From assembly GCA_004151065.3 (NCBI GenBank), contig NWUY0300030111.1:1485-24827 (forward strand): 23,343 nt of DNA. The letters run 5' to 3'. The position numbers and the translations under genes were made by a program. Every line of letters begins with the position of its first letter. The first letter of the stretch is position 1. Below the pieces are notes generated by a model. That model made no database searches, was not told the DNA's origin, and saw only the letters and a program-made list of their open reading frames with translations. The DNA comes from Larix sibirica. Its lineage: Eukaryota; Streptophyta; Pinopsida; Pinales; Pinaceae. This document shows positions 9,318-19,903 of the stretch, piece by piece.

Positions 9318-11575
9318 TGTTTGATGCCATTTAAGATATGTCAAACTCTTTCAAATTGTTTCGATATGATTATGATTTGGACAGGCTTGAGAATGAAATG
9401 AAAGACAACGATAATACTTAAAAGAAACACATAGATACAATGAAAACCAAATTCTATTACTCAAAGAATGTGCAAAAATATTGTACAAATCAAATGGTTA
9501 AAATGGGGCCAACAATATTTGAGAAATGTGTTTGTGACGTTCAATAATAAAAAAACCTATAACAAGGTGCCAAAACTACATTTGATCATAAAATATCAAA
9601 ACTCCAAGAGGCAAAAACCCTAAGATCCAAAAGCCCAATGTCATTTAATCAAAGTCAACTCCAAAACCTTAATATTATTAGTAAATCAAGTCAATTCCCA
9701 CTGGCCTAGAGTCAAATGACCCTAATTGTACATTTGACATGGCTTGAGTGAGTAGGTATATTTGACTTGTGGCTATGTGATATGTGATTGCAATCAACAT
9801 ATGTTTACATTGCTTCGAGATCCCATATGTTGTTATTGAGAGACTTCGACATTTGTAGTCTAGTTGTTATGATTAGGTTGTTTAGTGCAATGCAATGTAT
9901 GTGTCATGTTTTATGAGTTTTATGTATGTAATAATGTGTAAGGGTGTTGCATTTATGATACCTTCATGATCATATGTAGTGCTCTACTATTTTGCCCTAT
10001 TCACTTAATGTTGACTCTATACTACATTTGACATGACATTGTTTTAATGAGACTTAATTACGCTGAGACATATATGTTGGTTTTGCTTATATATAGACAT
10101 AGACATGTATCAATGGTTGCTTTATACATACATGTATATGTGATGATGTCATAATTTTTTGAGTTTAGTTAGAGTATGAATGAATGTCCTAGGATTGATG
10201 ATTTCATGTCTCAATTATGTTGCACATAGTCACAATTTATATTATGAACAAATCACAATAAAGAGCACATGCACATTTTAAATTGTGGCACCATAGATAG
10301 ATATGATATGAATACTAGATGAATGCATATGCAATATTCATTTCACATTTTTGGTTACAACATGTGGTTTATCCTAGTGTAGAGATGATTGATGGTTTTG
10401 CACATGTGATGATTTGCAATCATGATGGTGTGATTTGAGTGAGAGCTTGTTTGGACAACTCTCTTGACCTGGATTGTTGATTTAGTACCAAAGCTTGTGG
10501 GATCCCATACCCACAAAGGATCTTTCTAGCACCATACCATGGGTTGGTGATATGAAATGACACAATCCCTAATTCTACATCAATGACAAATTTCCTCTTG
10601 AAATTGGGTAGATTATCGATGTCTGGACATAAGTAAGTCTATCATCAAAAGGATCCTAGAGGGTGTAATGCAACACCAAGAGGGGGACCACTAGTGGTTG
10701 TCAATGATAAAGGTGTTTATTATATATAAGCATAAGGAGGGGGGCAATTGGTGGTTACCCATAAAAGACCATACATAACCCATTCTACTAGGTGGGGATC
10801 ATTAGTTGCTGCAAGATGTAGACACAAGTACTAGGTTGAGAGGACTAGTAGCCATGGGAATTAGACCTAAGAACTGGGTGGGGACAACTGGTAGCTCTAC
10901 TTGGAGCTGTTTACATGAATGATTACATCTATTGCATATTCGTTGCTTGGATTTTAGGCATTTTCGTTCAGTAACTCTAGCATGTAGATTTCTAAAGATA
11001 CACAATGTTTGTTTACTAGTGCACATGTAGGGTCTATGTGTGATAGCTACATGTGCATGTCACATGTACACACTACTATTAGCTTATTAGTAGGTCCATT
11101 TGGTTGATGCTAATAATCTAAATGGGAGTGATTGTTGTCATAACTTAAAAGCTGAAAATAAATATACATACATATTAATTATTAAATAAGTGATCAGACT
11201 TGAGACATACTAACTAAGTTAATCCATGAGATTGGACTACATGTGCATGTGGTGTCAGTTTGCATGAGAATAATAACATACAAATAAAATAATGATATTT
11301 TCTTTCTTGGTTTGTGTGCATGATGGGAGGTTTTATGAAAGAGAGGAAGGTAGTTTGGGGTTCCATACACCGCTAGGCGTTATTGGAGGAGCTCTTGCTG
11401 GTGATTTTTATGGCTACGATTGTGGGAGATTTGATTTGAGTTGATAGAGAGGGAGAGCCCTTGTATAGGTAGATGAGTTGTGGGACTAGGGGCGTTCAAC
11501 CAATTGGTTGAAAGGAGTCTTCTTGTCCCCAATATTTGATTGGTTGGTATTGATGTGGCCATTGGACCTATTGTA

Positions 11576-11605
11576 GGAAAGGAGCTTGAAGGAAAGGAGC
11601 TTGAA
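11576..11605 (+). repeat. 15-bp tandem unit, copy-number variable
   Basis: ggaaaggagcttgaa occurs twice in direct contact here but once at the matching place in copy 2. It is the largest single difference between the two 4.6-kb copies. Confidence 0.9.
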
Positions 11606-11849
11606 GGAAAGGGGAGAAACAAATCGAAATATGCATCCTATTTCCTAGGTATTTATCCTACAATTACACGTTAAGTAGTTGTTGGTTGAAGGTTTTAGAG
11701 AAAGCAAGAATCTATTGGTATAGACAAGGTTTTCATTTATTGTTGTAATTGCAACTTGGTTTATTTCACAATATATGGAAATTTATAAAATATATCCAAA
11801 GTAATATGAGAAGTGAATAGAATAAGAATTTGCACCTTGTATGCATTAT

Positions 11850-11850
11850 N
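11850..11850. other. Single N, probable contig join
   Basis: An undetermined base exactly between the end of copy 1 and the start of copy 2 of the 4.6-kb segment. Confidence 0.9.
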
Positions 11851-14800
11851 TGATATGGGTTTTTTTCGAGGATATCAAGATGTATCTTGTCACGAAGGTA
11901 TTGTTTTAATTGCAAAATATCTAATCTCAAGATGTTATATATATATATCAATTGGTTATTTTAAGTGGTATGGTGTTTATATATATATATAAAAGTTAGT
12001 TATTTTAAGTGGTATGGTATTTTTTTGGACAACAGTATATATATATATATATCAGTTTGTATTTTAGGTTGTATGGTATTTTTTGGACAATGGCGATAAG
12101 TCAATTCGCATTTGCATATAGTAGCCAATGATGGTTATCCCCATTGCCAATGTGACATCTGAGTTATGATAGGGTGTGCTATCTTCAAAAATAAATAAAT
12201 AAATAAATATGGGGGCTGTTTTGAGGATGCCAACATGTCTCGTGTATGATAAGATATTGTTTTAATTGCAAAATATAAAATCAAGAAGTGCTGTGTGTGT
12301 GTGTTATTGTTATTTATTATTTGATTATTTTTTTTTAATAATGTTTTGATGAGTGGAGGTGGTTCCTTGTATTATTCCATACCGCTTTCTTATGTTTTCT
12401 AAAATTTGGTGGGTTTGTCCATCAGCCCCAAAGCTCATCGCTTCACCCCCATCCATCTTCAAATCTTAGTGAAACAGAATGACTAGATTACACTTTTAAA
12501 AAAAAGTTGGGTAACTTAAAACTCTTATCACAGAAGACGTCTCCATTCGAGGGATTTTTAACCAAAGGTCTTTACATCTTCCCTGCGATACATATGTATC
12601 AATTATAATTTTGATTATCTTAAATGATGATCTTTCCTTGCTCCAAGGGTTGCATTCTTGTAAAATGATATGTTGAGGAAGGACTTTTACCTTTTAAGAA
12701 TTTTTTTTGTTGATCATTTTCCATGCATTTTATTTTTATTTTGGAACTTCAATATAAATAATCTCTTACCCAACTCTATTATAGCTTCATTGAAAGCTCA
12801 ATCAAATATTAACAAGGGAAATTAGCTTTCCCAAGGATAGACTTTTCCTTCAATTGTAATAATATGCATCTTCTTACTCTACTGCAGTCCTTTAAAGACT
12901 ATCCTATTTGCTAGAGTTTCTATTTTAAGTTAAGATCTTTCCTCATTCCTTTTTATCACTTTTACGATAATTAGTGACATGGGCATTCACTTCTCTTGCA
13001 ATCTATTCATGGCATTTTCATTTAGAAATTCACTAATTTCTATTTAATCACACTTTACACCGAAAGTTCTTAAAATGAAGAACCAATTCTTCTCGAGGAT
13101 TGCTTTGTCCCCATCTACTTTGTAGTAGTGTAAATTTTCCATTTGACTATATTTATTTTTGTTTCTCCCAATATTAAATTCCAAGTCCTTTTTGTGAAAG
13201 AGCATTGAACTATAAGTCGAAATGATCTTCCTCTTGATTCTTATGAAGAAGCCAAGAGGGTCCTTGAAATATTTTTTAAAATTATTTCCTCTTTCTAATT
13301 TCTACATTTTTAAAGCTTTTTGTGTAATGCAAGCCATGCAAAGAAGTTTATTATTGCTCAAGGCCTTTGGGTTTTCTTCCAGTTTTTTTTGGTTTATCCA
13401 AGTATATTATGTAACTATTTATTCAACATCTTGAAGCTTTGCTTCATCGAGTATCTCTAGTTTTGGCTTCCTTTCCACGTGTGTTTATCCGAAATTTCCT
13501 TTTCATTGGTTTCCTTAATAGCATGCTAGAATCATGTTATTCATTTTTTTATGCAGGTGTAGCCATTGCAATGTTCATGGATTTTTTTTTTAAATTAAAT
13601 TTTAAATCTCTAAGTTTTGAACCATCTAGGTTCATCTTTAGGAGAATTGCGCTTATGATCAAGTAGTTTGTATATGTTTCCATTAACAATTAATGAAATT
13701 GGTGAAAACTGTTCTTTCATGTGAGTTGTTTTCTTGGTATTATGAAAGGGTTGATTATGTTCATGTACTATGCAAGAGCTGACAATTATATTAAGTGGCG
13801 TTGACCCAAATCTTATTAAATTGTTGGCATGTTGATTCTTATTAAGAATCACCTTGTTAACAATTTATTGAGATTTGGACCATTGCCATTAAGAATAAAC
13901 TTGCCAACAATTTAATAAGATTTTGTTTGATGCCATTTAAGATATGTCAAACTCTTTCAAATTGTTTCGATATGATTATGATTTGGACAGGCTTGAGAAT
14001 GAAATGAAAGACAACGATAATACTTAAAAGAAACACATAGATACAATGAAAACCAAATTCTATTACTCAAAGAATGTGCAAAAATATTGTACAAATCAAA
14101 TGGTTAAAATGGGGCCAACAATATTTGAGAAATGTGTTTGTGACGTTCAATAATAAAAAAACCTATAACAAGGTGCCAAAACTACATTTGATCATAAAAT
14201 ATCAAAACTCCAAGAGGCAAAAACCCTAAGATCCAAAAGCCCAATGTCATTTAATCAAAGTCAACTCCAAAACCTTAATATTATTAGTAAATCAAGTCAA
14301 TTCCCACTGGCCTAGAGTCAAATGACCCTAATTGTACATTTGACATGGCTTGAGTGAGTAGGTATATTTGACTTGTGGCTATGTGATATGTGATTGCAAT
14401 CAACATATGTTTACATTGCTTCGAGATCCCATATGTTGTTATTGAGAGACTTCGACATTTGTAGTCTAGTTGTTATGATTAGGTTGTTTAGTGCAATGCA
14501 ATGTATGTGTCATGTTTTATGAGTTTTATGTATGTAATAATGTGTAAGGGTGTTGCATTTATGATACCTTCATGATCATATGTAGTGCTCTACTATTTTG
14601 CCCTATTCACTTAATGTTGACTCTATACTACATTTGACATGACATTGTTTTAATGAGACTTAATTACGCTGAGACATATATGTTGGTTTTGCTTATATAT
14701 AGACATAGACATGTATCAATGGTTGCTTTATACATACATGTATATGTGATGATGTCATAATTTTTTGAGTTTAGTTAGAGTATGAATGAATGTCCTAGGA

Positions 14801-16440
14801 TTGATGATTTCATGTCTCAATTATGTTGCACATAGTCACAATTTATATTATGAACAAATCACAATAAAGAGCACATGCACATTTTAAATTGTGGCACCAT
14901 AGATAGATATGATATGAATACTAGATGAATGCATATGCAATATTCATTTCACATTTTTGGTTACAACATGTGGTTTATCCTAGTGTAGAGATGATTGATG
15001 GTTTTGCACATGTGATGATTTGCAATCATGATGGTGTGATTTGAGTGAGAGCTTGTTTGGACAACTCTCTTGACCTGGATTGTTGATTTAGTACCAAAGC
15101 TTGTGGGATCCCATACCCACAAAGGATCTTTCTAGCACCATACCATGGGTTGGTGATATGAAATGACACAATCCCTAATTCTACATCAATGACAAATTTC
15201 CTCTTGAAATTGGGTAGATTATCGATGTCTGGACATAAGTAAGTCTATCATCAAAAGGATCCTAGAGGGTGTAATGCAACACCAAGAGGGGGACCACTAG
15301 TGGTTGTCAATGATAAAGGTGTTTATTATATATAAGCATAAGGAGGGGGGCAATTGGTGGTTACCCATAAAAGACCATACATAACCCATTCTACTAGGTG
15401 GGGATCATTAGTTGCTGCAAGATGTAGACACAAGTACTAGGTTGAGAGGACTAGTAGCCATGGGAATTAGACCTAAGAACTGGGTGGGGACAACTGGTAG
15501 CTCTACTTGGAGCTGTTTACATGAATGATTACATCTATTGCATATTCGTTGCTTGGATTTTAGGCATTTTCGTTCAGTAACTCTAGCATGTAGATTTCTA
15601 AAGATACACAATGTTTGTTTACTAGTGCACATGTAGGGTCTATGTGTGATAGCTACATGTGCATGTCACATGTACACACTACTATTAGCTTATTAGTAGG
15701 TCCATTTGGTTGATGCTAATAATCTAAATGGGAGTGATTGTTGTCATAACTTAAAAGCTGAAAATAAATATACATACATATTAATTATTAAATAAGTGAT
15801 CAGACTTGAGACATACTAACTAAGTTAATCCATGAGATTGGACTACATGTGCATGTGGTGTCAGTTTGCATGAGAATAATAACATACAAATAAAATAATG
15901 ATATTTTCTTTCTTGGTTTGTGTGCATGATGGGAGGTTTTATGAAAGAGAGGAAGGTAGTTTGGGGTTCCATACACCGCTAGGCGTTATTGGAGGAGCTC
16001 TTGCTGGTGATTTTTATGGCTACGATTGTGGGAGATTTGATTTGAGTTGATAGAGAGGGAGAGCCCTTGTATAGGTAGATGAGTTGTGGGACTAGGGGCG
16101 TTCAACCAATTGGTTGAAAGGAGTCTTCTTGTCCCCAATATTTGATTGGTTGGTATTGATGTGGCCATTGGACCTATTGTAGGAAAGGAGCTTGAAGGAA
16201 AGGGGAGAAACAAATCGAAATATGCATCCTATTTCCTAGGTATTTATCCTACAATTACACGTTAAGTAGTTGTTGGTTGAAGGTTTTAGAGAAAGCAAGA
16301 ATCTATTGGTATAGACAAGGTTTTCATTTATTGTTGTAATTGCAACTTGGTTTATTTCACAATATATGGAAATTTATAAAATATATCCAAAGTAATATGA
16401 GAAGTGAATAGAATAAGAATTTGCACCTTGTATGCATTAT
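11851..16440 (+). repeat. 4.6-kb duplicated segment, copy 2 (4590 bp)
   Basis: Second copy of 7244-11849, in the same orientation and separated by one N. It starts tgatatgggttttttt and ends gcattat, then runs on into an ATT microsatellite and unique sequence. Like copy 1 it holds no recognisable gene. The open frames it shares with copy 1 (for example 13222-13434 plus, 13610-13852 minus, 15986-16213 minus) are AT-rich, lack any domain that I know and look like chance. One further frame, at 13439-13666, is longer here only because a T-run is one base shorter. Confidence 0.95.
13808..13923. repeat. Perfect 21-bp inverted repeat, copy 2
   Basis: Counterpart of the foldback at 9202-9317. Arms are 13808-13828 and 13903-13923, both unchanged. 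Confidence 0.8.
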
Positions 16441-16453
16441 TATTATTATTATT
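16436..16453 (+). repeat. (ATT)6 microsatellite at the duplication end
   Basis: Six perfect att units directly at the end of copy 2. Copy 1 stops after less than two units of the same tract, just before the N at 11850. Confidence 0.9.
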
Positions 16454-16785
16454 TTATAACATAAACGATTACATTACTTTTTTGTATTGTATAAAAAAAA
16501 GGTTGTGGTTGAACCATTCAACCTGAATATACATCTTTCTAGATTATGATAAGAGCATTAAATATAAAGTTATTGAAAAAAAAATTCCAAGTTTACGATA
16601 GTCATAAACTACTATCCTCCTATTTATGTTGTTTATTTTGCAAAAGTAAATCATACAATATTGTCCTAGAAGCAAAACACATTGTATATTTCATTACAAA
16701 TTTTGTCATGATCATTGCCTGGTTACTATGGGGCTTCCTCCATCCGTCCAACTACTAAGGATATGTATGAAATGTGTACGTGATG
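16454..16785. other. Non-coding stretch
   Basis: AT-rich sequence with a short plus-strand open frame (16546-16758) that has no domain or start context I can support. Nothing else seen. Confidence 0.4.
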
Positions 16786-18300
16786 CTATTCCTTATGTAC
16801 ATGTTCCACTGTATTATCTTCCCCCGCAATTCTCTGATCTAAACTGAAAAAACCAACTGATCCCTCTAGGGCTGGATCCTTTCTTGTAGATACAAATCCT
16901 GGGTATTGTTCCAATTCGAGACATTTTACCTTGTCTTGTAGAACATGAATTTGCTTACTAGTTCTTCATTTTTGTCTTTCAAACATTCCAATTCAATGTA
17001 TTCCATTCAACAATATTATCTTCAGCCTGTTCACCTGTGCTTTGGTCACCTCATTTTGCCTTGTAGAAATGGATAAATCACGAGCATAATTGAACTCCTA
17101 GTTTTTCCTCCAATTCTCCATCTTCTGGAGAGTTTGCACAACTACCTCCTATGTCTCATCATGTAAGAATTCCATTCTTCTAATAGATTTCTCTTTAATC
17201 TCCTATGAGCTCTCCATTCTAGGCCAAATGATATTATCCCAACTATTGAAACTACCACCTGACTTCAAGTGAAAACAACCTTCTTTCCTAATGCACTTTT
17301 TGCAATTAATATGAGACTGATCCCAAGAACATGATTTATAGAGTTTAGAACTTCCTTAATTATGCTTTTTAACACAGGTTGGAAGAATCTTCTACCTTGT
17401 CACTAATAAAAACTTTGAACAATTCCATACCATTCATAGAAACTTGGTCAATTATCAATTTAAGGAGATCTCTACTTACCTTCATATCCAGAGCTTTGTC
17501 TCAAATCAACTTAAGGTTGGAGCCTAAATAACCTCTCTTCTCCAAAAATGTTGTCCTTTCTAGCTTAACAAAGCCTTTCAGAGCCCTGAAACCATGTCCC
17601 AATACACTTCCTTTTCACAACATGAAGGAGATTCATACTTGAATACCTCTCTACCTCATGCAAACTATCCCCTTCCCAAATAACTAGGCAAACAACTAAA
17701 TATTTCCTCTTTTGCTAGGCATAGATACCAAAATTACATTATGCTATATTGACTGGATCCAAACAAGTCGAATTGATCGTGTTTACTTTGGAAGAGTATG
17801 GCATAAATGGAGTGCCCTATAGAGATAATGTCTTAATCGCCAATTCACTCACCTCTCCACCAATAATAGAGTTCACATCCAAAATGATCCCACAATTCCA
17901 AATTCTCCCCAAGTGAGACAAACCTTCATTAAGCTCAGAATATAACAAAAGCTGAAGTTGAACCATTCAAATTTCTCTTTGACCCTTTGTTAGGAGATGA
18001 CAGACACAGAGGCTCAGAGGTCAATTCATACACTGCTCCACTGGAAATAATGTTCACACCCAGACTGACCTAGAAATTTGAGCTTTCCCCCATGACAAAT
18101 GGTTCTTCATTAAGCTCAACAATGATAGATAACAAAGCACTCAATGCACCCATCACATCCCAAATAAATCTCCCACATGCTAGGTGTACCTCATAATTAA
18201 TTTCCATTAAGAGACTCCTTCCTCCAAGGATCGCATCCATGAGTGCAAATCCTTTTGTGAAATGCTCTTTCCAAATGGTGGATTATCACAGAGCTCCATG
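16786..18300 (-). pseudogene. Decayed, unidentified protein-coding relic
   Basis: Read on the minus strand, this stretch gives long protein-like runs broken by stops and frame changes. From the 5' side: an internal repeat with ELNEEPFVMGESSNF and, 181 bases on, ELNEGLSHLGRIWNC; a segment containing SRDLLKLIIDQVSMNG and ELFKVFISDKVEDSSN; a Cys/His patch CKKCIRKEGCFHL; a polar helix-like stretch (NEVTKAQVNRLK, LECLKDKNEELVSKF) that may be a coiled coil; and a clean tail of nearly 60 codons ending EHVHKE and a stop at 16786-16788. I do not recognise the protein. It lies beyond the RNase H end of the neighbouring LINE on the same strand, so it could be a separate older element, a host gene fragment, or a non-standard LINE 3' region. 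The left and right limits are approximate. Confidence 0.42.
17838..18118 (-). repeat. Diverged internal repeat, 181-bp period, inside the relic
   Basis: Blocks 18020-18118 and 17838-17937 align on the minus strand over about 100 bases. Codon by codon for 22 positions, ELNE is followed by VN without an indel, then IISSGAVYELT against SIIGGEVSELA. The period of 181 is not a multiple of three, so a frame change separates the units. A preserved protein alignment with diverged DNA suggests the duplication once lay in a coding sequence. Confidence 0.6.
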
Positions 18301-18403
18301 AATTCGATTCATCACTTTAGTTTGAAACATAATTAATAGTAAGCTATGGTAAATTACCTTGATATCTAATTTAAAGCATGATGGAGAACATTACCTTCCC
18401 CAC

Positions 18404-18880
18404 CTATTTTTTTTCCAAAACTCCTTGCTCAAGGTTACAAGCTTGGTTTGCTTGTTGATCGACTCTCTTCTTCAAGGCATAAAGAACATAGTAAATTTTA
18501 CTTCCATAAAACTAGGGATCAATTGATGGATTCTCTAGATTAGACGCTTGAGGATCCCATCCTTTAGAGTTGATTTTAGAGCTAGGTGGTGCATCACTAC
18601 CATTGAGTCACCAACCACAATCAAATGATTAATTCTCCTTCTTTGTGTTTGCTTCAATCCCTGCCAAAGTGCCAAAGCCTCATCTTGATTGCTTGTTGAT
18701 ATTCTCAATCCCCAAGCATATGTGTTTTCTGTTGTTCCTTCGGAGTCAAAGAGAACTCACCCCCCACACCTACCAACTATGGATTATTCTTGGAAGCTCC
18801 ATCAAAGAATAAGATATGGTGATTTTGAGCATTGATCCAATGTTTCAACTTCTCTTTATTTATTCTCAATATCTAGTTTG
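18404..18880 (-). pseudogene. LINE RNase H domain (RVT_3 type), frameshifted
   Basis: RNase H removes RNA from RNA-DNA hybrids during element copying. The four acidic residues of the family active site can all be found, but in three frames: Asp in FFDGASKNNP, Glu in DEALALWQGLK, Asp in LIVVGDSMVV and Asp in RVDQQANQAC. The frame changes between the first and second and between the third and fourth. A stop replaces the residue after KNNP, where Gly is usual. The domain ends with VLEKK and a stop at 18404-18406. An in-frame lead-in (LNNLLLNRIIVLGSQIV, then a stop, then KLKHWINAQNH) extends it back to about 19080. This is the plant LINE lineage that carries its own RNase H. Confidence 0.85.
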
Positions 18881-19154
18881 GATTTCCTTTTAATTTGGGC
18901 TTTACAATTTGGCTACCTAAAACTATTATGCGATTTAGTAATAAGTTGTTTAGCCGCATTCTTTCCTCTATTTCCAGTTTATCAATTTGTTGATTAGCCC
19001 GACCTTTAGCCTTGATGGCTTCATTCATCATCGCCCTTGCTTGAGTTGGTACAACTCCTACCTTAATTTCTTTATTTTTGAAAATGAGTTCATTTCTTGC
19101 TAACTAGATTTTCCAGAGAATAAAAGTGTGGGAGAACTTTCCAGACTTGTTTCA

Positions 19155-19358
19155 TCAAAGGTTTATTAATATTTTTTTTAGATAATTATTGTGCCATGTT
19201 AAAAAGACTTCTTTCCAATTTGTTGGGATAGATAGATTGATATTTATCCCTCCAAATACCATTCTCCACAATTCTACTACAAATTCACATTTCAGGAATA
19301 AGTGCTTCACATTTTCTTCCTCATGTTTACATAAGTGACATTGGGAGGGTCCTTGCAA
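19155..19358 (-). pseudogene. LINE zf-RVT zinc-binding segment
   Basis: An open stretch of 67 codons with CHLCKHEEENVKHLFLKC, the C-x2-C...H-x4-C pattern of the zf-RVT domain that follows reverse transcriptase in plant LINEs, then ELWRMVF. The stretch between it and the reverse transcriptase (19359-19903) also reads as protein but with several stops. The stretch on its other side (18881-19154) reads as the linker to RNase H. Confidence 0.82.
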
Positions 19359-19903
19359 TCCCCTTCTTCATAAATTTTTAGCAGTTAAAGTCATTTCATG
19401 ACTCATAATCCAACTAAACAATTTAATTTTGGGTAAAGCATCACTTTTATAGATAACATTCCAAATTAAATTTATTGGGAGATAATAATGAGTTTTAATT
19501 TGCATTTCATATCCATCTTTAACATTATAGTTTTGACACTTGATTCCCCAAACTCAGTTATTAGAGGAAGATATTTTTATGCGTGTTGTTCCATTAAGGG
19601 ATTGAACTAGTGACTGCCATTGTTGATTAGTTCATAAGGAAGGTTTGGTATCTTCCATCCTATCCAAATTCCAGCTGTATCCCACTCCTAGATATCGACA
19701 AAGGTAAAAATACTATTGTTTTTCATTCATATTTGCAATTGAATCAATTGAATATCCTCACTTAGCGCCGACCGATCCATAATACGGTCCTCCCATATTT
19801 TGTTTTTTTCCCCATTTACTTGAAGCCACATAACCTTTCCTTTTAGAATGCCTACAAATGCTTTACACAAGCTCCAAATCGCGAAACATGGCTCATAACT
19901 GAA

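Larger units (their letters stand above)
7244..11849 (+). repeat. 4.6-kb duplicated segment, copy 1 (4606 bp)
   Basis: Matches 11851-16440 almost base for base. Differences found by eye: a 2-base tc insertion in copy 2 near 7318, one fewer TA pair in copy 2 at 7327-7341, C/T at 7429, A/G at 8041, one fewer T in a T-run near 8975, and one 15-bp unit present twice here (11576-11605) but once in copy 2. These sum to the 16-base length difference. The segment is AT-rich and non-coding: I saw no transposase, reverse transcriptase or other domain, and no terminal repeats. It ends at gcattat, exactly where an ATT microsatellite begins in copy 2. That is where an assembler would be expected to stop. 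Confidence 0.95.

Noticed and set aside
11380-11622. Minus-strand Ser/Pro-rich frame of 80 codons, in which the 15-bp unit is in frame
   Set aside because: Low-complexity composition and no domain. The in-frame indel is tempting, but one event of 15 bases has a one-in-three chance of keeping frame.
7244-16440. Reading the two 4.6-kb copies as LTRs of one giant retrotransposon
   Set aside because: There is no internal region between them (only one N), no TG...CA ends and no primer-binding site at the junction.
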